64,000 nucleotides of DNA from Dokdonella_A sp044227025 (lineage in GTDB: Bacteria; Pseudomonadota; Gammaproteobacteria; Xanthomonadales; Rhodanobacteraceae). Below are positions 17,102 through 25,619 of the stretch, piece after piece. Position numbers and translations under genes: made by a program. The stretch lies in assembly GCF_044227025.1 (NCBI RefSeq), contig NZ_JBGAFX010000003.1, positions 533,196 to 597,195 of the forward strand. The letters are read 5' to 3'. The stretch's first letter is position 1. Every line of letters starts with the position of its first letter. The notes beneath the pieces were generated by a model. That model worked only from the letters and a program-made list of their open reading frames with translations, made no database searches and was not told where the DNA came from.

Positions 17102-17787
17102 GCGGCGCCTCGAGCGTCGATTGCGGAGCTTGCGGGGCGCAACGGGATGCGGCGCGGCGTGCCCGACGTGTACGCATACGCGCCATGCGACGTGATCAGT
17201 GCGGCACCGCCGCGGTTCGCGTGGTTTTCGAGCAGGCGATTGACGAGCTTGATGCCTTCGAGGTCGAGGTTCGCGTACGGCTCATCGAGCAGCCACAGGC
17301 CGACGGGCGCGAGCAGCACGCGTGCGAGCGCGACGCGCTTCTTCTGGCCCGCGGAGAGTTGTCGCACCGGAACATCGGCGTAGCCGTCGAGGCCGACACC
17401 CGCGAGTGCGGTCGCCGGCGAGATGCCGCTGCGCACGCCGTGCAGGCCGGCGGCGAAGCGCAGGTTTTCGATCGCGCTGAGCTCCAACTTGAGTCCGCCC
17501 TGGTGCGAGAGCAGGGCGACCTGCGGCGACAGTAGCGCGAGGGTCAGCGGCTCGCCGTTGAGGCGGATCTCGCCCGACGTCGGCGCGAGCAGGCCGGACA
17601 GCACGCGCAGCAAGGTGGTCTTGCCGGCGCCGTTGTCGCCCTCGATCAGCACGACCTCGCCCGGATGCAGGGCGAAGTCGAGCGGGCCGAACACCGGCTC
17701 GTCATTGCGCGCAAATGCGAGCGCGCGCGCTTCGAGCAGGGCGGGGTGGTCGTAGCCAGCGCGCGTGCGGTCAGGAGTGGGCGTCAT
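17098..17787 (-). CDS. ccmA: Haem ABC exporter ATPase CcmA
   Basis: This 229-residue ABC ATPase has Walker A GDNGAGKTTLLRVL, the signature LSAGQKKRVALARV, Walker B LWLLDEP and a switch histidine in ITSHGAY. It energises the CcmABCD complex. It is the first gene of the ccmABCDE half. Only 55 bp separate it from the upstream delta-60 gene on the same strand, so its promoter is either in that short gap or further upstream. Confidence 0.96.
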   Translation of the reverse strand: MTPTPDRTRAGYDHPALLEARALAFARNDEPVFGPLDFALHPGEVVLIEGDNGAGKTTLLRVLSGLLAPTSGEIRLNGEPLTLALLSPQVALLSHQGGLKLELSAIENLRFAAGLHGVRSGISPATALAGVGLDGYADVPVRQLSAGQKKRVALARVLLAPVGLWLLDEPYANLDLEGIKLVNRLLENHANRGGAALITSHGAYAYTSGTPRRIPLRPASSAIDARGAA

Positions 17788-17842
17788 GCCGCGTGGATGC
17801 TAGCGGCAGGCGCGGGGTAATGCCATGCGTCCGATTGCCGCC

Positions 17843-19330
17843 CTAGGGATGCGCCTGGAAACCGTCGGCGAAGATCACGTCGGATTCGAGTCGTACGATG
17901 ACGGCATCCGAATCCGAGATCGCCACGCTGTTGTCGACCGCGCTGCCGAGGATGACCGGCTGGAAACCGTCGAACCGGACGCGCTCGAACGAGGTGTAGT
18001 AACTCTGCCCGTTGCCACCGGGCGAGAGATACGGATAGCTGCCGCCAATGCCGAAAGTGGTGTCTGGACTGCCGTCGGCGTTCAATCGCGTGACCAGGCC
18101 CGCACGCGCCCACAAATTGCCTGCCGGCGCGTCCATGCCGTCGGTGTCGTCGGCGAATCGGCTGATGGTCGTGCTCGAGGTGCCTCCGACCAGGACGATG
18201 CGACCATCGCCGCGCAGCGCCGCCGATCGGCAATCCGAACTCGCGGTGTTGCCTATGTAGCGATACGGGCGGCCCGGAATCGAACTGCCGGCGAACGTCA
18301 GATCCTGGTTGAGTATGGCGTAGTTGCCGAAGCCATTGGCGGCGATCCTGACCCGCGTCGCGGCGAACTTGCCGCCTGCGCTGCCGACCAGCAGTACCGT
18401 CGTCGGATCGACGACGACCGCATCGTTGACCGCGTCGTAGAACGAGTTGCCGGGCCCGGGTTCGTCGATCGGGAATGTCGCCGAACCGGCGAAATTCGCC
18501 CATGGCGATCCGTCCGGTGTGAGGATCCGCGCGGCGAAATCGGTGTCCGTCGAGGAAAACACGGACGTGCCCGTGATGAGGTAGTAGCCGTCGACGATGC
18601 GCACGATGCGGCTCGCATACGCCCCCTGGCCGCTCACGAAGGTCGCGTCGGTGCCGCGATGCCCACCGCTGCCGTCGCTGATGTCGCCGAAGCTCGAATC
18701 GATCGAACCGTCGGTGTTCAGGCGCACGACGCCGAGTCGTTTGTCCGCACCACCGAAATCCAGGTTGCCCGCGACGACGATGCGGCCGTCCGGGTCGGTG
18801 AGTACCGACGTGGGTGCCTCGTTGTATCCCGTGCTGCCGGGTTCGAAGCTGAACACCGTGCCGCCGTCACCGGCGAAGCTGGTGTCGTCGCTGCCATCGG
18901 CGTTGAAGCGTATGACCCCGAAATCGGCGAGCCCACCCTGGCCGGGCGTCGAGCCGACGACAACGATGCGACCCTGCGCGTCGATCGTCATGTCGGTGAC
19001 ACTCGTCAGCCACGCGTCCTTGAGCACGAAGCCCGACGAGCCGAAACCGCTGGTCACGGCGATGCCATTGCGATTGAGGCGGTACAAGCCGATGCGCTTG
19101 CCGGTGCCTCCGTTGGCGCCACCACCGGGTACTTCCATGGCAAGCACGTAGCCGCCATCCGATGTGCGCGCGAACGCGACACCCTTTTCGTCCTGGGTGC
19201 CTCCGCCCGGCTGGTACAGGCGATTCCAGCCGCCGTAGGCAAAGCTCGCGTCGACGGCGACATCGGCTTTCGCATGAGCGGATGCAAGCAGGAGGCACAA
19301 TGCGGTGAACAGGGCGGATCGGATCGACAT
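17843..19330 (-). CDS. Secreted delta-60 repeat (beta-propeller-like) protein
   Basis: This 495-residue protein has a signal peptide (LFTALCLLLASAHAKA) and a series of delta-60 repeats: GRIVVVGSTP, FGVIRFNADGSDDTSFA, GRIVVAGN, LGVVRLNTDGSIDSSFG and VTRLNADGSPDTTFG. Such repeats form propeller-like folds; no catalytic function is known. It ends with DVIFADGFQAHP, a C-terminal signature I associate with secreted proteins of Rhodanobacteraceae, possibly a sorting or processing tag (inference). The ATG at 19330 was chosen because it begins the signal peptide. Confidence 0.85.
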   Translation of the reverse strand: MSIRSALFTALCLLLASAHAKADVAVDASFAYGGWNRLYQPGGGTQDEKGVAFARTSDGGYVLAMEVPGGGANGGTGKRIGLYRLNRNGIAVTSGFGSSGFVLKDAWLTSVTDMTIDAQGRIVVVGSTPGQGGLADFGVIRFNADGSDDTSFAGDGGTVFSFEPGSTGYNEAPTSVLTDPDGRIVVAGNLDFGGADKRLGVVRLNTDGSIDSSFGDISDGSGGHRGTDATFVSGQGAYASRIVRIVDGYYLITGTSVFSSTDTDFAARILTPDGSPWANFAGSATFPIDEPGPGNSFYDAVNDAVVVDPTTVLLVGSAGGKFAATRVRIAANGFGNYAILNQDLTFAGSSIPGRPYRYIGNTASSDCRSAALRGDGRIVLVGGTSSTTISRFADDTDGMDAPAGNLWARAGLVTRLNADGSPDTTFGIGGSYPYLSPGGNGQSYYTSFERVRFDGFQPVILGSAVDNSVAISDSDAVIVRLESDVIFADGFQAHP

Positions 19331-19436
19331 GACGCGCAACTCCCCAAGGCTTGGGATGGAGTACGCGGTTGCGCGCCCGATCGGGACATTGCGGGCGGGC
19401 GTGCGGCAAACCGGCCGGTGACGACCCGCTAGCCTG

Positions 19437-19469
19437 GACGGGGCTTCGCAGCCGGGCCAGAGCCCCGTC
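19437..19469 (-). terminator. Candidate terminator after the ECF sigma gene
   Basis: A perfect 9-bp stem GACGGGGCT/AGCCCCGTC with a 15-nt loop begins five bases beyond the sigma factor stop codon. No T tract follows. Its position suggests it closes the kmo-kinase-sigma transcript. Confidence 0.55.
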
Positions 19470-19473
19470 GTGC

Positions 19474-20031
19474 CTAGCCCATGCTGGCGGCGAGCACGTG
19501 GCGCGCGGCCTGCCAGTCGCGCTTGATCGTGCGCTCGTTGAGGCCCTCGAGCTCGGCGATCGCCTCGAACGTGAGGCCGCCGAAGAAGTGAAGCTGTACG
19601 ACGCGTGCGGCGCGCGCGTCGATGCGCTCCAGTTCCGTCAACGCGCCATCGAGCGCGAGCACTTCGCACGCGATCGACGGTGCATCGGGCACGCGATCGT
19701 CGAGCGTCACGAACAGGGCGCCGCCACCGCGCTTTTCGGCGCCGGCACGCCGCGCGTGATCGACCAGCACCTGGCGCATCGCGCGTGCGGCGAGCGCCAT
19801 GAAGTGGCGACGACTCTCGAGGCGCAGCGAGTCGGCCGCAACGAGCTTCACGTAGGTTTCATGCACGAGCGCGGTCGTCGACAGCGTTTCTCCCGCGCCG
19901 CCGAGCTGACGATGGGCGCAGCGGCGCAGTTCGTCGTAGAGCAGCGTGAAGACGCGGCCCTGCGCGGTGTCGTCGCCCTTGCCCGCGGCATCGAGGAGTT
20001 CGGTGAGGGTTTCGTCCACTGGGGCGAGCAT
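19474..20031 (-). CDS. ECF sigma factor, kinase-linked (TIGR02999-like)
   Basis: This 185-residue sigma factor has region 2 (FTLLYDELRRCAHRQL, TTALVHETYVKLV, HFMALAARAMRQVLVDHARR) and region 4 (LERIDARAARVVQLHFFGGL, AIAELEGLNERTIKRDWQAAR). The LVHE and ALAARAMR motifs match the sigma-70 subfamily TIGR02999, whose members are often encoded beside Ser/Thr kinases with TPR domains. That is exactly the arrangement here, 20 bp downstream of the kinase gene. No anti-sigma factor is nearby. The likely control is therefore phosphorylation by the kinase, as described for PknS/EcfK in Xanthomonas; this is inference. I chose the ATG at 20031. Confidence 0.92.
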   Translation of the reverse strand: MLAPVDETLTELLDAAGKGDDTAQGRVFTLLYDELRRCAHRQLGGAGETLSTTALVHETYVKLVAADSLRLESRRHFMALAARAMRQVLVDHARRAGAEKRGGGALFVTLDDRVPDAPSIACEVLALDGALTELERIDARAARVVQLHFFGGLTFEAIAELEGLNERTIKRDWQAARHVLAASMG

Positions 20032-20051
20032 CGCCGCCGGCCGCGTCCGCG

Positions 20052-22400
20052 TCAATCGATGCCGGCGCGGGCGGGTGCGGCCTGCGCGAGCCGTCGATCG
20101 CACTCGCGAACGGCGGGATGATCCGTGCCGACGAGCGTGACGTAGGCCGTCCTGGCCGCCTCGAAGTGCGACCTGGCGGCGTCCGCATTGCCCGCGCGCT
20201 GCTCGGCTTCGGCGAGCGCGAACTCCGCGTTCGACCACAGCATGTTCTTCTGCGGCATGGCTGCGTGGCTGCGTCCGACGGCATCGACGATGCGCGCGTG
20301 GCCTGCGTCGTCTCCGAGGTCCATCAGGGATTGACCGAGCGCGATGTCGAGCCCCGCGAGGTCGGCATGGTGCTCTCCGACGACACGCAACACGGCTGGA
20401 CGGATGCGTTCGAGGATCTCCCGCGCGCGTGCGGGTTCGCCAAGGTCGCGCAGGCTCTTGGCGAACGTGTATTCCGCCCACAGGCGCGCCTGGCTGTCGG
20501 CGGGTTCGTGCGTGCCGAACCAGTCGACGAGGCGCTCGTAGGTGGCGATCGATTCCTGCTTGCGGCCTTGCAGCTGCAGCGTGTACGCGAGATTGTTGAG
20601 CGCGCGCAGCACTGCCGGATTCATGTCCTCGGGCGTCGATCGCGCGAGTTCGAGCGATCGTCGCAGTGCCGTTTCCGATTCGGCGTAGCGGCCGAAATCG
20701 CGCAGCACCCAGCCGCGCACCGACTCGATGCGCGCGTCGTCCGCCGGTTCCGGCGTGGCAGCCAGCGCGCGCTGGCGCGCCGCGCGGTCGAGCGCGGCGA
20801 GCGCGAGCGGGTAACGACCGAGCTCGGCATAGGCGGAACCGAGGCGGGTCTCGACGCGGGCGGCCAATGCGGGATCGCCGGCGGCATCGAGGACCGAGCC
20901 CGCTCGCTCGAGCAATTTCGTTCCTTCGTCGAAACGCCCCAGCCCCATGTAGCTCAGGCCCATCGTTTCGTAGAGCTCGGCCTGCACACGCGGCTCACCG
21001 GCGAGGCCGCTTGCGATCTGCGCCGCGCCACGATCGAGCAATTCGTCCGCGCGTGGCATCGCGCCGCGCGCCTGCGCAGGATCGGGCGCCTGGAACAGGT
21101 CGATCATGAAACGCTTGACGCGCTCGGCCGTCGCGGCGCGTTCGAGCGCGACGCGTTCCTGGCGTGCGGCGACGCGCGCTTGCCACACGGCGATGCCCGC
21201 ACCGCCAAGCACGGCAGCGACGGCAACCGCGGAGAGTGCGACGAGCCAGCGATGGCGACCGACGAAACGACGCAGGCGGTAACCGGAGCTGTCCGCCCGT
21301 GCGAGGATCGGCCGGCCGTCGCGCCAGCGGCGCAGGTCGTCGGCGAACGCCTCGATCGTCGCATAGCGGCGTGCCGGGTCCGTGTCGGTCGCGCGCGCGA
21401 CGATGATGCCCGCATCGCCGACCAGCGTCCGCGCCGCGATCGCGACGGGACCGAGCGCACCGGCGCGCTCGCGTGCGGCGGCGAGGCGCTGGCTCGGGCG
21501 CGCCGTCGCGTCGGCGGCTGCGTCCGCCAGTCGCAATCCGGTCAGCAACTCGTGCAGCAGCGCACCCAACTGGAAGATGTCGGTCGCCGTCGTGACCGCG
21601 AGACCCTGCAGTTGTTCCGGCGCCGCGTACGCGCGCGAAACGAAACGCGCCGCGGTCGCGGTGGCCAATCCGCCGGTGTCGGCCTCGAGCACGCGCGCGA
21701 TGCCGAAGTCGAGCAGGCGCGGCGATGCGTCGGCCGCGACGAGGACGTTCGCGGGCTTGATGTCACGGTGCACGACGAGCCGGTGGTGCGCGTGCGCGAC
21801 CGCTGCGCACAAGGCGAGGACGAGTTCGATGCGCGCGTCCAGGTCGACCGCGGCGCGCGCCGACCAGGTCGACAACGGCTCGCCGTCGATGTATTCCATG
21901 ACCAGGTAGGGGCGACCGTCGGCGGCGACGCCACCATCGAGCAGTCGCGCGATGGCCGGGTGTGCGAGGCGCGAAAGGATCTGCCGTTCGCGCCGGAAAC
22001 GCGCGAGCACCGCGTCCGAATCCATGCCGCGCTTGATGCGCTTGAGCGCACCGCCGTGCACGTAACCGTCGCCTTCGCGTTCGACGCGGTAGACCGTGCC
22101 CATGCCGCCGCTGCCGACCAGGCCGACGACCGTCCATGCGCCGATGCGCGATCCGGCCGGGACGTCCTCGCCCGCTTCCTCGGCGGCAAGACGGGCGGCG
22201 AGCGTGTCGGCGCCATGATCGAGCAGCTGCGCGCCGGACGCGCCGAGCAGGGCGTTCACGTCGTCGGCGAGATCGCCATCGTCGCCCGCGCGCCGCTCGA
22301 TCCAGGCAGCGCGTGCGGGTTCGTCGATGTCGAGCGCTTCGCGCAGCAGATCGAACGCCCGCCGTCGCCGTTCGATCGATGCGGCGGAGTTTTCGATCAC
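20052..22400 (-). CDS. Membrane Ser/Thr protein kinase with TPR sensor region
   Basis: This 782-residue kinase has a cytoplasmic Hanks-type domain (residues ~85-365): G loop GLVGSGGMGTVYR, ALKRIKRG lysine, catalytic loop VHRDIKPANVL, LLDFGIARV and AYAAPEQL. One membrane helix follows (LVALSAVAVAAVLGGAGIAVW, ~390-412), then a long helical C-terminal region with about six TPR-like repeats (AELYETMGLSYMGLGRFDE, RALNNLAYTLQLQGR), probably periplasmic. All catalytic residues are present. The start is a GTG that overlaps the kmo stop (GTGA), so it is translationally coupled to kmo, and the sigma factor gene follows by 20 bp. Confidence 0.94.
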   Translation of the reverse strand: MIENSAASIERRRRAFDLLREALDIDEPARAAWIERRAGDDGDLADDVNALLGASGAQLLDHGADTLAARLAAEEAGEDVPAGSRIGAWTVVGLVGSGGMGTVYRVEREGDGYVHGGALKRIKRGMDSDAVLARFRRERQILSRLAHPAIARLLDGGVAADGRPYLVMEYIDGEPLSTWSARAAVDLDARIELVLALCAAVAHAHHRLVVHRDIKPANVLVAADASPRLLDFGIARVLEADTGGLATATAARFVSRAYAAPEQLQGLAVTTATDIFQLGALLHELLTGLRLADAAADATARPSQRLAAARERAGALGPVAIAARTLVGDAGIIVARATDTDPARRYATIEAFADDLRRWRDGRPILARADSSGYRLRRFVGRHRWLVALSAVAVAAVLGGAGIAVWQARVAARQERVALERAATAERVKRFMIDLFQAPDPAQARGAMPRADELLDRGAAQIASGLAGEPRVQAELYETMGLSYMGLGRFDEGTKLLERAGSVLDAAGDPALAARVETRLGSAYAELGRYPLALAALDRAARQRALAATPEPADDARIESVRGWVLRDFGRYAESETALRRSLELARSTPEDMNPAVLRALNNLAYTLQLQGRKQESIATYERLVDWFGTHEPADSQARLWAEYTFAKSLRDLGEPARAREILERIRPAVLRVVGEHHADLAGLDIALGQSLMDLGDDAGHARIVDAVGRSHAAMPQKNMLWSNAEFALAEAEQRAGNADAARSHFEAARTAYVTLVGTDHPAVRECDRRLAQAAPARAGID

Positions 22401-23815
22401 TGCGTTTCCAGTGGCGTCAGGCGTTCGCGCACGAGCGCGTCCGCCCGGTCGAGCGGGATCTCGTCGAGGCGTTCGCGGCCCGTCGTGAGCTCGCGCAGGA
22501 GCGTGTCCTGGATCGCCCCGCGCGCGAACGCCTGCGCGTACGGCATGCGCGTGAACGTGACCATCGAGTAGCGCGGCACGAAGCGGCCCGGATGGCGCTC
22601 GGCGAGCAATCGGCCGAGTTCACGCCGCAGCAGGAAGCCGGCGTCGGCGACCGAGTCGCGCATCTCGACGTAGTTCTCGAGCGCCATCTTCGCGATCGCC
22701 TCCGCATTCGGGCGGCGCCGGCGCTCGAACTCGGCGAATGTCCAGGCGATATCGTCGCGGTGCGCGTCGAGCAGTTCGGCCAGTTCGACCGCGTCCTCGA
22801 AGCCGCAGTTCATGCCCTGGCCGTGGAACGGCACGATCGCGTGGGCGGCGTCCCCAACGAGCAATGCGTGGCCGCCGAGGTGCCAGCGATCGAGGTAAAG
22901 GGTCGCGAGCACGCCGACCGGGTTCTCGCCGAAGTCCTTTTCGAGCTCGGGGATCAGCGGCACCGCATCGGCGAAGTCGTGCTCGAACAGCGCGCGCGCA
23001 GCGGCAGGGGTCGCGACCGTCGCGAAGCTCGGGTCACCGGCATTCGGCAGGAACAGGGTGACCGTGAAGCTGCCCTCCGCGTTCGGCAGCGCGATGCACA
23101 TGTAATGGCCGCGTGGCCAGATATGCAGCGCGTTGGGTTCGAGCGCGAAGCGTTCACCGCGCGCGAGTGCTGCGGCCGCCGCGGACGGCAGCGAAGAGGC
23201 GGGGAAGTCCGGCAGTGCGGGCACTTCGAGCTCCTTGTAACCGTGCCCGAGCTGCTCGACGCGTTCGCCGAGGGGATGCCGCGCATTCATCGCCGCACGC
23301 AGCGCCGAGCCGGCGCCGTCGGCGCCGATCGCGAATGCGCATCCGTGTTCGTGCGCGGTGTCGGCGCCGTCGTCGTGGAACTGCATCGTCACGCCGTTGC
23401 CGAATGCGGCCGATAGCAGCCGGCGACCGAAATGGAAGCGCGCGCCCGCGCGCTCCGCTGCATCGATCAATGCGATGTTGAGGCGACCGCGGCTGATCGA
23501 CCAGATTACTTCGCTGTCGTCGCGGCCGTAGCGCAGCAGTTCGGTGTGGCCGTCGCGGTGATGCACCATGCGCCCGCGCATCATGACCGCAAGCCGCATG
23601 ATCTCTTCGGTGAGGCCGGCGAGGCGCAGGCCGTGAAGGCCGCGCTCGGCGAGCGCGAGGTTGATCGAGCGGCCGCCGGCATAGCCCGCCTCGCGCGGAT
23701 CGGGCCGACGCTCGAACACATCGACCGCGAAGCCGCGTTGCGCGAGCAGGGTGGCAAGCAGGGCGCCGACGAGGCCGCCGCCGACGATCGTGATGCCAGG
23801 TTCGCCTTCACCCAT
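22397..23815 (-). CDS. kmo: Kynurenine 3-monooxygenase
   Basis: This 472-residue FAD/NADPH hydroxylase converts L-kynurenine to 3-hydroxykynurenine in tryptophan degradation (or de novo NAD synthesis). The N-terminal FAD fold is ITIVGGGLVGALLATLLAQRG. The family segment GRSINLALAERGLHGLRLAGL and the second FAD motif LLVGDAAHAIVPFHGQGMNCGFEDA are diagnostic of KMO. The ATG at 23815 gives the normal N terminus; upstream frame extensions have no support. No other kynurenine-pathway gene is in the window. It is the first gene before a Ser/Thr kinase and an ECF sigma factor, with a 4-bp overlap to the kinase. Confidence 0.95.
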   Translation of the reverse strand: MGEGEPGITIVGGGLVGALLATLLAQRGFAVDVFERRPDPREAGYAGGRSINLALAERGLHGLRLAGLTEEIMRLAVMMRGRMVHHRDGHTELLRYGRDDSEVIWSISRGRLNIALIDAAERAGARFHFGRRLLSAAFGNGVTMQFHDDGADTAHEHGCAFAIGADGAGSALRAAMNARHPLGERVEQLGHGYKELEVPALPDFPASSLPSAAAAALARGERFALEPNALHIWPRGHYMCIALPNAEGSFTVTLFLPNAGDPSFATVATPAAARALFEHDFADAVPLIPELEKDFGENPVGVLATLYLDRWHLGGHALLVGDAAHAIVPFHGQGMNCGFEDAVELAELLDAHRDDIAWTFAEFERRRRPNAEAIAKMALENYVEMRDSVADAGFLLRRELGRLLAERHPGRFVPRYSMVTFTRMPYAQAFARGAIQDTLLRELTTGRERLDEIPLDRADALVRERLTPLETQ

Positions 23816-24087
23816 CGTGGTGGTGCCGTTCGTGTGTGCGGAAGGCGAAACGTGCGCGATCGGCGGGTGCTTGGCAAGTCCTGGCACGGTAGGGCCTTGA
23901 ACCTGCCGAAGCCGACCCAAGGAAGAGGCCTGCCGTGCGTGCGTTGTGAAGAGGTAGCGTGCTGGACATGTACCGGACCCGGCGGGGTGCGGACACGCGC
24001 GTCGCGCGGTACATTGCCGCTTTGGGGAAGCGGCGCCATGCCGGTTGCACCGACCGACGTGCGGTATTCCGTGCGGGGATGATCGAT

Positions 24088-24618
24088 ATGCGCATCAGTT
24101 TCGAACTCGAACCTGCCGACATCGAGCGTTTCCACGCCGCGCTCGCGCGTGCGCGCCGTGCGGCCGCATGTGCCGACGAGTTCGAGGTGATCGAGGCGGC
24201 AAAGTACGCGCTCGATCACCTGAATACCGCCGACGTGCCGACCTTCGTGCGCAAGCGCGTGGTCGAGGTGCAGAAGCTGATCGTCATGCTCGAGGACGAG
24301 GCGTGGGCGCTGTCCGGCGCCGAGCGCTGCGACATCGTCGAGACCTTGGTCTATTTCAGCGACCCGGACGACTTGATCCCGGACCATGTCGAAGTGATCG
24401 GCCTGCTCGACGACGCGATCCTGCTCGAACTGTTGTTGCAGCGCATGCGCCACGTACGCAAGGCGTACGCGGAATTCTGCGGGTTCCGCGCCGCGCTCGC
24501 GACCGACCTGCGTGATGCAACCGAGCGATGCGCCCACGCACGCGACCTGGCGGCGCTGCGCACGCAACTGCAGGCGCGCATGCGGCGCGGACGCCAGCGC
24601 ACCCCGGCGAGTGCGTAA
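24088..24618 (+). CDS. YkvA-like DUF1232 protein
   Basis: This 176-residue protein carries the DUF1232 core LVYFSDPDDLIPDHVEVIGLLDDAIL, matching the family pattern of a proline-aspartate turn followed by GxLDDA. The N-terminal half is helical and charged, and the C-terminal tail is basic. DUF1232 proteins are small membrane-associated proteins of unknown function. I chose the ATG at 24088 because GGGGA lies eight bases upstream; ATG at 24079 is close and possible. It is divergent from kmo across a 272-bp gap that must hold both promoters. Confidence 0.8.
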   Translation: MRISFELEPADIERFHAALARARRAAACADEFEVIEAAKYALDHLNTADVPTFVRKRVVEVQKLIVMLEDEAWALSGAERCDIVETLVYFSDPDDLIPDHVEVIGLLDDAILLELLLQRMRHVRKAYAEFCGFRAALATDLRDATERCAHARDLAALRTQLQARMRRGRQRTPASA

Positions 24619-24647
24619 CGGAGCTGGGGGGCGGCGGCGCAGGCTTT

Positions 24648-24745
24648 GCGGGCGCTTCGACTTCTCTCGCCATCGCCCGCTGCGTTCGACGCGAACGGGT
24701 GGGTGATCCGCGACGCGCATTTTCCGTTCGCCCTGGGCGCATGCG
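24648..24745. repeat. Dispersed extragenic repeat, partial copy
   Basis: The stretch includes CGCTTCGACTTCTC, CTGCGTTCGACGCGAACGGG and CCGTTCGCCCTGGGCGCATG. This is the same theme as the repeats at 9260 and 41628, here as an inverted pair of GTTCG/CGAAC modules between two convergent genes. Confidence 0.7.
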
Positions 24746-24758
24746 GGTTTCGCCGGCT

Positions 24759-25418
24759 TCAGCGCGCGCGGCGCGTGGCGATCACTACGAAGCTGTTGAA
24801 TGGCGTGTTGCCCCACAGCGGTCGCACGTCGGCGTCGAGGCCGGCGGCGCGCAGCGGCCCTTCGATTTCCTCGCGCAGTGGATAGTGGCGTGCGGGGCTG
24901 CGCATCCAGCGCATCGCGTGCAGGAAAAACTCCTCGATCACGGTCGCGCGGAAGCGCCAGCCGCGATCGCGCAGCACGCTGCGCACGATCAGGCACGCGC
25001 CCGGCGCGACGCGCGCGGCGGCTTCGCGCAGCAGGACCTGTTGCTCGTCGCGTTCGAGATAGTGCAGCACGTCGATGAGGGCGACGTGGCCGGCGAACGG
25101 CGGCAGCGATTGCGCGCGGTTGTCCTCGAAATGGAAGCGCTCATACGCCGGCAGCGCGGTGCGCGCGGCGCTGATCTTGTTCGGGTCGAAATCGAGTCCA
25201 AGGTAGTCACCGCGGAATCCGCGCTCGCGCAGGTAGCAACCGAGCAGGCCAAGTCCGCAGCCGATGTCGAGCAGCGGGGTGTCGCTGTCGCCGAATGCGG
25301 CGGCCGCGGCGGCATAGACCGGGTCCATGCGCAGCTTCGCGCGTGCGTAGTCGCGGTGCCATGGCTTGCGGAAACGGCGGGCGATGCGGCGGGCGATGTC
25401 ACGGGCGTCGTCGGTCAT
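24759..25418 (-). CDS. Class I SAM-dependent methyltransferase
   Basis: This 219-residue enzyme has motif I LLDIGCGLGLLGCYL, acidic loop YLGLDFDPNKISAA and motif IV HVALIDVLHYLERDEQ. No membrane segment is seen. The acceptor is unknown. It resembles the small methyltransferases found in xanthomonadin/aryl-polyene clusters, but no such cluster is in this window, so no role is assigned. ATG at 25418 was preferred to an adjacent in-frame GTG. It is divergent from the MFS transporter gene. Confidence 0.85.
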   Translation of the reverse strand: MTDDARDIARRIARRFRKPWHRDYARAKLRMDPVYAAAAAAFGDSDTPLLDIGCGLGLLGCYLRERGFRGDYLGLDFDPNKISAARTALPAYERFHFEDNRAQSLPPFAGHVALIDVLHYLERDEQQVLLREAAARVAPGACLIVRSVLRDRGWRFRATVIEEFFLHAMRWMRSPARHYPLREEIEGPLRAAGLDADVRPLWGNTPFNSFVVIATRRAR

Positions 25419-25571
25419 CACGCAGCCATCGGAGCGGGCATCGCAGGGTAGCCGGGAGAACGGGGCGCGGGAAGGGAGGCTGTGCTAGCGTCGCGGACGG
25501 GATGTCGCGATCGTCCGGGGTACGTGGCGGCAGCGACCGGTTGTGGCGATTGCGTGGCCGAACCGTGCTGG

Positions 25572-25591
25572 GTCCCGACTTCCGTCGGGAC
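25572..25591 (+). repeat. Perfect 8-bp hairpin upstream of the MFS gene
   Basis: GTCCCGAC-TTCC-GTCGGGAC forms a stem with a 4-nt loop 28 bp before the transporter ATG. It could be a short extragenic palindrome or a 5'-UTR hairpin; nothing here decides between them. Confidence 0.6.
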
Positions 25592-25619
25592 GATGCGGCT
25601 TGTCTTGATGGGGGTGGAC

